64,000 nucleotides of DNA from Phoronis australis (lineage: Eukaryota > Phoronida > Phoronidae). The stretch lies in assembly GCA_002633005.1 (NCBI GenBank), contig NMRA01000029.1:964086-1028085 (forward strand), given 5' to 3'. The position numbers were made by a program, and so were the translations under genes. The notes below the pieces were generated by a model. It was not told where the DNA came from. It was given only the letters and a program-made list of their open reading frames with translations, and did not search any database. Shown here piece after piece: positions 23,001 to 35,000 of the stretch (the stretch's first letter is position 1; the number at the start of each line of letters is the position of its first letter).

Positions 23001-26000
23001 TAGTATGGTATACTGTAATGATGACTAATTCTAAGGGTACATTTATTTTGATGTTGCATAAACAGTGTATCAGTGTATTTGTCTAAGTTAAGAAATACAG
23101 ATTATTACATGGCGAAGTCGTTATCCCCCGTTATCTAGAGCCCGAGTAGATTTTGGAGAATTAATTCTACAAAATCCACGAGAAAATTTGCAATGAATCG
23201 ATCTACCTTTCTCGACTCACTTCGGCTTTGTAACTACTTTCTATGTCAGAGGCCCTGGGTCGGAGATCGTGACCTTTGAAGAAAAGCAGAGATAATTTTG
23301 TAAAATAATGCTTTTACTCAAAAGCAATTGAAAAATAAAACAAAGTAGAAATAAATTGAATCTATAAATTAATGTTTAGCAACTGTTATAGCTTACTACA
23401 CATTTTATCACGCTAAGCTTCAACCGAAAAAATATCGTCTGCTAGGTTACCACTAGTAACTGACTATAATGCTCAAGTCAAAGGATCCTGACCACACGAC
23501 ACCTGCATTCAAACTGGAGACCGGTCATTTACAAGTGAGAGAACACGAGAGAAAAATTTCACTGAATTAAATTATCGTTTTTATGGAAATTATGCGTCTT
23601 ATTTTTCATAGCGTATAATTGTAGGTGCAATGCCCTTTGCTGAACATGCGATTGTTGCGCGTGCTCATTTTCACGTTCGATGACGTCAGCCGTTGAGTGG
23701 TGTAGTGGTAAAGTCGGCAACACGCAACTGTTGAGTCCCGGGTTCGACTCCGTCCTCGGTTTCCCGCCAAAATGTTATCTCACTAGTGAGATAACTTTAT
23801 GGGTTAATAAACGGTTGTATCTTCCATTCGAGGCTAATATTGTGGTATAAATAGTTAAAACATGGTCGTATACTTTAATAATGACTAATTTTGAAGTTAC
23901 ACTTATTTTTTGTAAACAGAGTGTTAGTGAATTAGCCGTAGCTGGTTAAAATATGGCCTGGTATACTTACTTAATATATAGTGAGTAATTCTAATGTAAC
24001 TGCTTATTTTTTATGTAGTGTAAATGGAGTATTAGTGTAGTAGTATACTTAAATGATGACTAATTCTAACACTTCACTTACGTCTTATGTACGTAGTGTT
24101 AATGGAGGCCCATGCATATGAAGGTCGCAAGGTATTGTTTAACCTGTGACATCCGTGCGACTGCCATAAGCGTATGACGTGGTTTTCTCCTATTAGACAC
24201 TATCATTGTTTTTTTTTGTTGCGTCTTTTTATAACAATAAAGGTCGCATGGATACGGTACATTGGGTACACATCAGCCGGTTACCGCTTGCCGTTATGTT
24301 TATTGTAAGAAGGAAAAACAAACTTTTATTAAGTGAACGTTAAATATGTGCATTTTGCGATCTCTATGCGCCAAGCTTGCGAGCTACTTTCCCCGTGGGG
24401 TATTAGTGTGTTAGTCCTAGTTCATAACTGGTTAAAACATGGTCTAGTATACTTTTACAGTGACCTATTTTAATGTTACACTTATTTTTTTCAGGTGATG
24501 CCACTCTTCCATCTGTCATTGGCTGACATGCTCACTTCTTTATTTGTCATTGCTAGTTGTATCCTCTTCTTAGTCTATCGACCAGAGAGAGATGCAGGCT
24601 CGTTTCCTCTTGTGTGCTCTGTTACTGTTGGCTTTGTAAATGTAAGTATCTTTAGTGCTCAGGGGGCCGCATTTTGAGAGTCAGTCTGCTGCCAGTGATT
24701 CAGTGGAGAAAACTGTGTTTCTCTAAATGCGGAACCCCGTAAGTGACTATTAATTTTTTGTTTTATTATTTTTAGTAAGAATATGAGGCTGCTTGTGTTC
24801 TTTCCATTTTCACATAAAAGTGAAGTCAAGAAACTTGCTATCATATATAGCGGACTTACAAATGAATTTTAACTTTCTTGCCGTGACAGTATTGTGCATG
24901 GTACACGTGTAAATATATGCCGTCACCATCAGAATAGTAACACCTACATATTATTAAATATAAATGTGAAGTATGAAGTGTGTATATTTATCCCATATGG
25001 GTATACGTGAAAATATGAATGTTGTATATGTCGCGTTATTAACTGTGAAATACAGGAAATTAGAGCCAATCCGTATATACAACGGTAGAAGTCGTATTTC
25101 ACAGTTGGTGAGCAGTCTCCTGGTGGAGTAAAGTCGTGAGTGCAATGCCATATTTGATTGCACTCATTTATTTGGGAAACGAACTTTAAAATTAGCGCGT
25201 AAGTAAATAACGACATATGTATCGAATCCAACATTTCCGTTTATTTCATTAAACCATTCTCAAGGAAACACTTACAAGCACAAACAAGCGACACAGGTAG
25301 AGAAGAGACTGTACAGTGCTGTTCTCAATCATTCCTTGACAACTGGTCACACTATAGATTGCTCTGGTGTTCAGATCCTAGACAAGGATAATGCCACCCT
25401 CAGGCTCCTTATAAAGGAGGCTGTAGGTTGACTCATGCTGAGCGTTACCTCAATAGAAACATTGGTTCATTTGAGCTCCAACTGTTTTGATTTCTGGTCT
25501 ATACCCCTCACAATGCGTTTTGACATGTAACTGCACAGTCTCTTCTCTACAAGGGCCTTGTTTTGTGTGTGTAACTGTTTCCTTGAGAATGATTTAATGA
25601 AATAAACCAAAACGTTGGATTGGATAGATATGTCGTTATTTACTTATGCGTTAATTTTAAAGTTCATGCTTCTGTTATTTGGGTTACCTAAATCATTAAT
25701 CCAAGGTGTCTTTCCTGAAAAAGCAGTTTTACTGCTGTGAAAACAGAAGATTTACTGATGAAAATTCCGACGCACGATGATGTGGCGGCTATTTTTGGGC
25801 CTCGCTGAAGTTTTAATCTGGTCATCATAAATAGGTCAAGCTTAATGCCAAGCCAACAAAATCGGCCAAAAATCTAATTCAAATCCAACGAAAATGTTTT
25901 GTTATGGATGCATACAGTATATGTACACTGAGAGCTGAAATCTTTACAACTTAATTGCAACTTAAGATCGAGTACGTGTTTTTAACCTAGACGATCGTCT

Positions 26001-29000
26001 GCTCACAGTGTAAAATCTACTTTTTGCGACCTCAGGTTCAGCAAATCATTACAGTTTCCACCGATATGTGCCAATGCTGTGATCAACACTGGGAATGTTT
26101 CTATTACTATTTACTGTCCAAAAGCTATGACACGAAAATAGCCACAGGATCACTGAGAAATACATTGAAGCTAAAATGACACATTGCTGCTCAACTGTAG
26201 TTCAGGGAATGTTTCAACTTTTATATTCCCAAATGGATTGTTTCTGACAAATGGTTCAGTGAGTTAACTTGGTATATTTCACAAACTGAAAAATCTAATC
26301 AATTTATTAGGAACTAAATCTTTACTTGGTTATTCAACACTTTCACAGACCAGTCTTGTCGCTTAATCGGCTTTGGTAACCGTTCTTGGCATACATATGA
26401 CGGCATATAGCAATAAGCCGGAGCACACAGCAACAAAGGTTTGCGGTGAGGATTCGGTCTCGTTGGGACAATCCCAGATGAAATGAGTTCTCCGATAGGA
26501 TATGGCAGTAGTATTCCTAAGTATATGGGATTACCTATATGTACGTGATATGTATATGTATATGTATGTAAAGATGACTGTTGTTGTATACTTGTGTATA
26601 CTAAACCATGCTAATTGATTAAAGTTTTCTACATGCATTATTTTTGTATTTGATAAAATTTACTTTTTTCAGACATTTTGTTTCTCCACATTCATTCTCA
26701 CGTTAGCGTATGCCATTGAAGTTTACAGGAGGATACGGGATAGGTTTGCAGGCCATGTATTAGAAATAGTAAGTACAAGTTGTAACATTACTATTGTTGT
26801 GATGGACCAGCACGCAAGCAACTCTGAATGTTAAGATAACCACAAGACCTTCCACTTGATTATTCTTTGATGTACTTTAATGTGACATCATTAAGATAAA
26901 GAGTTGCCTAAAAAATTAAGATATTTGTTTTCTTTTCTTGGCATTTTTGTTGGCGAAAACGAATCCCACATTTGAATTCCTCGTAAAATTTTGAGAACTT
27001 TTTCCCCACAAAAATTGGCCAAGTTTGTGGGAGATAGCTGATTGTCTAAGTTCCACTAACTGATCAGACCTAATTGCCATGATTTATGACCCACACCTAG
27101 AAAGGCCTATAAATTCAGATCAGTGATAGCATATCTAAGTGTCCAGTGTATGCTCCCTAAAGCCCCTAAGTTGGCTTCACAGCCAGGTCAAAATAGTGTT
27201 ATGGATATCTTATTCACCTTACACACCAGTGGCGCTGCAGATTTGTGTAGAAACTGCTCAGTTGAACAACTCATTGACCTGATTTCCCCCCACCTTTTTG
27301 TCTCTGTTCCTTCCCTTCTGTCATTTTTCCAGTGGTGTTGTACACTTTTTGGTAGAAACTTTTTGGCTTTGAGTACTGTTTTACCTTATTTTTCAACTCC
27401 TTTTGTATTTCTTGCTTCCTTTTTGTCTTTTTTTCACCTCATCATTTGTAGTTAGATGTCTCAATCTTATCTCCGAAAGAGAGGGATCTGACGGAAACAT
27501 TTCACGATTCTCATGAAATGCTGGCGACATGAATTTCAGATTTATATAACCAAAAAAGCTATTGAGATTCTGAATAAGTCTAAAGTAGTCAAATTTGCAG
27601 CTAATAAATTTGTAGGGATCTTTGGTCAGTCTTTTCCTTTTACCTTTACGGCATGTCTAGGTGGCAGCAGGTGGATTGGTCAGTAGATGTGAATAATTTG
27701 TTGTAGTTTTTTATTAGATATTTTTCTTCGTTTGCAGGAGAGTTCAGTTCTATGCCATCGTCTTCTCTATGCAGCAGCATGGTAAGTTACCTTCTACACA
27801 ATGAAATCTCAATAATTTCGGACAAAAGAATTGCTAAAATTGCCTTTTTTCGTTTTTCAAATTCTCATTGTAAAGTTGTTGTCACAATTTTTTGACATGA
27901 CTTTTGTTGACTATGCAAAGCAGTATTTTGCTGTTACACATCAGTTGCGATGTTGTTCCCAAATCGGTGACATTTTTATGCGCCTATATATTTATATGTG
28001 GACGCATTATGCCGTCATCTTTGTCCGGACGGACCGTCCGTCCGGACGGCGTCCGTCTGGTGTCCGACGTCCGCTGCCATGCTATGAACATTCCCACTAA
28101 ATAAGATTGGTCCTAACCCCAGTGGTTAAGGTAAACGGTGGGGTATGGAAAATTGAACTAGACTGTATTTATCCACCTTGGCTGAGTCGCACTCAGCTCA
28201 CGATCAAAGGGATGCCGCCAAGCTGCTTTAGTCATCGAGTCACGAGCGAGGATAATTGGCTTCGCTCATGCGGATATCATGCTATGAACATTCCCACTAA
28301 ATAAGATTGGTTCTAACCCCAGTGGTTAAGGTAAACGGTGGGGTATGGAAAATTGAACTAGACCGTATTTATCCACCTTGGCTGAGTCGCGCTCGGCTCA
28401 CGATCAAAGGGATGCCGCCAAGCTGCTCTAGTCATCGGGTCACGAGCGAGGATAATTGGCTTCGCTCATGCGGATATGATCAGCTGATTACAATCTAGCT
28501 AGGAGACTGTACTTTTTATGGAGAGAGTTTTACGTAGTTTTTACCTGTAATATTTGAAAAGAGGAGCGAAAACAAATATGAGTACAACTTTGAATTTTTC
28601 AAATCGGCCCAGGATAAGAGATTTTGCAACACAGCAACACTCACGATTACTTTCATTCGGCGCGCACTAATACAAAAATATAGGACCCAAGTTATTTAGA
28701 TTTTGGAACACATGCATTGCAATATTCAAAATACTTTTATTATGAATCTTACAAGCTGTAAAACGACGTTGTTAATTTCATTGTGTTCATTCATTGTCAT
28801 CCGTNNNNNNNNNNNNNNNNNNNNNNNNNNNNNNNNNNNNNNNNNNNNNNNNNNNNNNNNNNNNNNNNNNNNNNNNNNNNNNNNNNNNNNNNNNNNNNNN
28901 NNNNNNNNNNNNNNNNNNNNNCAGAGCGTAAATTTGATGAATCCTAGCTTCCGATTTTACCCGTTTGGGAAACCGGGTTTCAACTGCCGTAGGCTCACTA

Positions 29001-32000
29001 CAATAAGCGTCCCCTCCCCGTGAAATGAATTTTTCTAAGCGTTTGTTTGAGCCAATACAGTATACAGCTTTCTACCAAGGCCAGGTGATGCAAGACATTA
29101 TTCTTTGTTGCATTATAGTAACTGGTCTTGGCTAATTATCATTTTATGGCCTGGTCATCCATTCAGCCAAAAGTAGTTCCAGAGGTGGCTTATCAGCCAA
29201 TTATTCACGCATGCTGATTCACAATAGAAGCCTGGTAACAGTGAAGGTGGATAAATGCGGTGTTCCTACACTGAGTTTCTTGTTTTAGTGGATGTGTTCA
29301 CGACATGCTCTATCTCCAAAACCCTTTGACATACGTTCATGAAATTTGGCACATATGTTTCATTCATAAATGGGACGGCATGAGTGAACATTCGGACGGA
29401 TCCGACTACCGGTGTGCTCCCTAGGGGCAATTTTAGTTTTTTACTCTTACCTTTATATCTTCAAAAGTCCTGAACGGAATTTCATGAAATTTGGTATGTA
29501 GGCACCTATTAGTGAGATGACGCTATCCTCCCATTCATGATGGTCAGCCTCCTCACAGAGCGACTGCTTCACTTTCCTAGTGGCCCACTGTCCCTCAAGA
29601 CAAACCTTATCAATACCTCTATAGTGAGCCAGCCAACCACTCAAATCGCTTGTGCAGTATTACGTAATCGTTGGCAAGGCCTTAAGAGCACATCAGAGTA
29701 GAATTCACCTTTATAACTACTTCGGCATTTATTTAAAGTTTTAGTTCCATATTACTAAGGCTTGATTAAAACCGATCATATTGAGTCATCGAATGGCAAA
29801 AATTGATGCATAACTTGCCGAGAAACAAAAAAGCTTGTGACCATTTAGCATTGAGGTATTAATACGCACGTTACACGGCTTGAGTCATATGTTCAGTTTT
29901 GTTAATGAACGCTTCGAATGTGGACATTCTCCATTCAGAACCCTTTATTTATACTCTATGAACATCATTCCCTTGATGAATTTGCCAATTAATTGAAAGA
30001 ATGTTGCTCTTTCCGTGCGCGCATTAATAACTGGGTAATAAACTTCAGCGTCGACTTGTAATGTTAGACAGAACCTGTCGTTGTTCGAAATTTTAGAAAT
30101 AGGCAATATTGGCCGTCCGAAATTCGTGAAATATGAGAAAGTCAGCAAAAAATTGAAGGTGTCCGAAATCTTAGAATTGATGTGATCGGGTGTCGACAAA
30201 TTTTCGATTTGTGGTTTTAGACGGTTTGAACTTGAGCGCAGATTTGTGATCGTTACTGCTGACAAGAAATTCACACGAGCATAAACAGCAATGTTGCTGA
30301 CTATGAACAGAAGTGACTCACCAAACTTTGTGATAGGAAATAAGGTATATATTTGTCGTGTAACCCGCCTTGACTGAATATTTGTAAAATCCATTGGTGC
30401 TAAACGAAGTATGACATGTTATAAGATGTTAATAAGAATTAATAACAACGAATGATGTAATATAAGATTAATTTTTTTTCATCAGCCCTAGTAATTTATG
30501 CGAATTCTTGTCACTGACCAAAAACAATCTTAATCAGACTGATACATATGAGCGATGATCAGTCTCATCAGAATTCATATCAACCCAAATGGAGGTGCAA
30601 AATTTTTACACAAGCATTACTTATTCTAAGTTTAGAAAATATGATTATGACAGTGAAGAAGACGAACAGTACAAAGTGTTCGTTTTGTTATGCACAAATT
30701 CATTAAGACTGACTGTAAATATAAAGGGCAAAACTAAACCTTTGAACTAGCAAGGAGCAATGTATAATGCATACAGAAGTAAGCAACAGTCAGGGCACGG
30801 ACTTCTGTGTACATCTTGAGGGGTGCACCTGTAGCTAAGATGGAGGGAGATTTGTCTCGTGTGGAACGCTCACCGGAGGGGAGGAGGGGGAAGGGAGAGC
30901 CGACAACAATTCGTGATGATCGACACTAAACATTTTAGCATTAGAAATATTATATAGATTCATTCAAGTAAGTCAGGCAAACACATTTTAATTAATAATC
31001 CACTGATGCCACCTGCCGCCCCGAAGTGCTGTACCAGAGGGTTCCAGTTCAGTCTCGTCCTGCAGCCATTCTGTTATTGCTTATGAATTTCTGTAATTAA
31101 TAATATAGATCAGGGGAGGCTAACTGGTGCTGTCTTTGTTGACCTTAAGAAAGCCTTTGACACTGTGGACCATGGTATCCTATTTTAAAAACTAGAGTCT
31201 TATGGAGTTAGTGATAACAAACTCCTTTGGTTTAGAAACTACTTATATGACCGTAAACAGGCCACCAAATACGGTGGTATACTTTCTGACTACTCAACCG
31301 TAATCACGGGGGTACCTCAGGGTTCCATTTTGGGCCCTCTATTATCATATTCACTATTTTGTTAACGACTTCCCTACTGTCCTCCACAACAGTGTCCCAG
31401 TTTTATACGCTGATGACACTGCAATTATGTCCACAGCTGGATCAGTAAAAAAACTCGAAACTTCTCTCAACGATGAGCTAGCCCTTATCCATGACTGGCT
31501 GATTCAAAATAAACTCACTCTTAACGTTAGTAAAACCAAGTCGATGCTGTTTTTAACCCACCAGAAATTAAAACAACAAAAACTATCCCTTTCTATCAAT
31601 GGTTCTCCCATCGAGAATGTTGACAAGTTTAAGTACTTTAATGGACCTTACTTTAGATCCCAATCTTACATTTAATATGCACATAGATCATATCACAAAG
31701 AAATTATCAAAGAAAATCTGACCGGGTGTACTTAAACGTCTAGGCAAATTTCTTAATGTCAGTACTCTTAAGACCCTTTACCATTTTATTATTCAGCCTC
31801 ATATTGATTATTGTTTACCGGTTTGGGGGCACACTAGTGACACACTTGTCAGCAAAGTCCAAGTAATCCAAAATAGAGCCGCCACGGCTATCCTGGGTAC
31901 TAAAATTAGGGACACTTCTAAGGGTTGACGACTTGTATTCCAAGCTGGGATTTATGAAAATAATACAAAGAAATAAATATCTCTCTGCCTGTTATGTGTA

Positions 32001-35000
32001 CAGATGTATCAATGGCTTGGCTCCAGCATATCTCAGCAGTAAATTCAATAGCAGCCAGGCTGTATATTCTACACGTTCTTCTGTTGCTGACAATGTTTAT
32101 TCTAAAAAAATTATAACCGAGACGGGCAAGAGATCTTTTATCTATGCAGCTGCTTTAATATGGAATTCTTTTAGCCCAGAAATTAAACGGTCCAATTCAA
32201 TTACTACCTTTAAAATAAATATTAAAAAGTGGCTGAAATTTACTTGACCTTTTATACCCTGTCTGTCTTAATCATGTCATTTTTTCATTGTCGTTAATAC
32301 TCTCACTGTCTAGAATCATCTCTTAATTTATTTCATCTGTCTTATTATTTGTCATTTAGTTATTGTCTTAATTCTCAACCTGTTTTAATTGTATCTTTGT
32401 TATGTATATTTCATTGTTGTTTTATTACTTCATTGTGTTATTACTGTTTTTCTTGTTGAGGGCCCTCTTGGAAAGCAGTGCTATCACTGAAGAGGCCACC
32501 CTCATTTTAAATATCACAATAATAAATAAATAAATAAATTACATCACGTTTCGTCTCTTATAGTTGCTAAACGTATTTGAAACAGAACATTCTAGAAACC
32601 ATGTGTAGTTAGTTATAACAAGAGGAGGGTTCCATTTATCAAACCTGACCAATATCAGTAGCGTTGGTGCATTGGATTTTGAATGACGTCAATATGAACA
32701 TGTGTCTTAACACGCTACGCAATATTGCCACAAGTCAAACATTTTGCTCACTTTGTGTGTCTAACCAGTATTGAGCTATGAGCTGAGCTGAGCTATGCCA
32801 TAGTTCACTTGATGACAACTGCTCAGCTTGCAGCATCTTGTGAGGGCTTGTAGAACAGGCTCTGTAATGGCTATTCTAGTAGAGCAATTCTCCCCATCTA
32901 GACTATTCAGTAGTTTAGCTGTTAAAACAAATACATATTGATAATGCCTCTTTAAAATGATATTATGTAGTTGAACAGGCTATTGAATGGATGTGTGTGT
33001 GTGTGACTATTTTCAGGTTGATACCTCTAGTCATTGGAATTGGCGGCATTATAGTGGTGAATACTTTAATGGTTGAAAATGTCGAAGGCTTAGTGGTGGA
33101 GTCAAGAAACAACTCAGATTTGGCAATAGGAGATCTGTAAGTTTTGCTTTGAAGTACGTCACCTGTAGAGTTGTATACACACTCGCACAATCAGTTTGAT
33201 ATCATGAATACTACCTCGCTTGTTTCGTGTGGAGCATGGCAGTTATCACATTAGCGATGACTTCAGAAGTTCAGAGCAATAAAATTCTGGCAGAAATAAA
33301 TTTATCTATAGTGAACTCAAGGTGACTTGAAATTCAATTCCCTGTAAAAATATGTTTGAATCATAAATTAACTAAAACAATATCATCATTTCTCTTTTGT
33401 TGACTGAAGGACTTGGAGCTCCAGAGAGTTTGGTAACTGTGGTTTTATAATGGGGTTTACGTCTTGACAATCACAACACAATAGGTTGTTTTTGATCTTG
33501 GAAACTGCTTTGGTCTGTAGTTGATACTGATGGGGATATTTGTAACGAATGTGTGTACAAAGAGGCAAACAGCATTCAACACTTTTGGTGTTCATAAGAA
33601 AACAATTTTCACCTGGTATCCCATGCAAATTTATTTGTAGTTACCTCGAGCTAATTAACAATAAATGCAAAATGGCTTCATTGTAATTGTTCTGCATCCT
33701 TATTTACAATTTACAATGAGTTCACTATTGGATGCATTCTTTTAATTAGGGCCAACTTAGCGTTAGGCTGCTGCAATATCAAGATATTCAGCATAACCAT
33801 GCAGTGAATTCTACACCGTGCTACGTCACACTTCTCAACAGGCAACCTAATGCTTCTTACCTGTTCAGATTACAATAACAACTTACTACGCACATCACCA
33901 GAGGCTGTTTCTTGAAAAGTCTATTGTCTTTTTGCTGAAAATCAGTCTAGCCCGTTTCACAAAATTGTTTTGTGCCTTTCCCCTAGACTGTTAAAGCCAA
34001 GAAGTTTCAGATATCACGAAAATTTGACTGCAACTCGAAACCAAACGACAGGAATCTGTAGGCTGCTTGGCAGCAAACAAATGGCGAAAGGCAAAAGAAT
34101 CAACTTAAGGCAGTAAACTCTTCAAGAAAGAGGGCCCCTGGACTTTCTGACCATCTCCTTTTGTTTGGGGATTAGAGAATAGGCATGGGTGTGGCAACAT
34201 TCTTTCCCTGCCCATTTTATACTTCGGGGACTATGAAAACTAAATCTGTCATTGAAAATTGAATATTCTCGTCGTTTGATTTGCAAAAATCTGTTAAAAG
34301 TAAAATGGGAGGGAGAATATCACCAACTGGTAGTAGTTACCACTGACTGCCATATTTGTTCTCTGATTCTCACACAAACAACTTATAAAGAAGCTGGCCA
34401 TGAAGTCCAGGTGCCATTACAAGTGGCTATGGTAATACCAAGAGGATTTAAGGATTCGAGGGGTGGTTAGGCAAGTGGTGGTAATAAAAAGTTCCCTTTT
34501 TCCCTGCAGTGTGTCTGATTTAATTATTAAAACAATTTTACCCAACAGGTGCTTACCCATATTTCATGACACAAATGATAGCTGCCTTCAAGGGTCAACT
34601 TATCAGAATCCCACGCTCATATATGCTGGCAAATACGTACTTCTCATACCACTTCTCATTGTACTCATAGGACTTGCGGTAAGTATACTGGCTTACCTTG
34701 TTCAGTTGTTTAGTGATGGCATAATTTGGGCTCACAACTAGCCTAGGAATAAAAAAGCAGTCGCATGTTTTAAAAAAACTTTCGGGTCTTGGATTTTTTT
34801 CTTGTTAGGTGTTTACAAACAATTTAGCGATTGAAATTTTCACAAAAGAATCTGTTTGAATTAATTGTTGTGCTCCGACAACAGTTATATCAGTTGTATT
34901 TTTCCATAAAGTTGAAAAAGATAAACCAGTTCCATTGCGAGGTAATAGTTTACAAAGCGCTTGGTAATTTACATTAATACAGAAATCTGGCCTAATAATT

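Larger units (their letters stand above)
22985..24494. repeat. ~100-bp tandem repeat array, interrupted, ending at an exon acceptor
   Basis: Units at about 22985-23085, 23846-23935, 23940-24030, 24035-24110 and 24403-24494 share the order GTTAAAACATGGTCTAGTATAC, then ATGACTAATTCTAA, then ACACTTATTTTTT...AG. The array is split by a repeat at 23097-23830 and by unrelated DNA at 24111-24402. The last unit supplies the polypyrimidine tract and AG of the exon at 24495, and the other units carry similar AG endings. Confidence 0.75.
27782..33016 (+). other. TMEM116-like intron 6, repeat-rich, with assembly gap
   Basis: A 5.2-kb intron that holds a family A fragment, a 200-bp tandem duplication, the N gap, a truncated TIR-element end and a LINE remnant, all listed separately. 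29546-31100 shows no feature I can name; its 149-codon minus-strand frame (29945-30394) has no recognisable motif. Confidence 0.65.

Noticed and set aside
23690-23765. Functional tRNA gene
   Set aside because: T stem and acceptor stem do not pair and the anticodon loop has six bases; kept only as a tRNA-derived repeat.
27123-27455. 110-codon plus-strand open frame
   Set aside because: Wholly inside intron 5 of the 7TM gene; T-rich and without any domain; exon borders on both sides are clear.
28078-28477. Repeat pair that might suggest a CRISPR or gene family
   Set aside because: Only two contiguous 200-bp units, no spacers; the matching short frames arise from the duplication.
29945-30394. 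149-codon minus-strand open frame in intron 6
   Set aside because: No recognisable motif, no splice or start context, and AT-rich composition consistent with chance.
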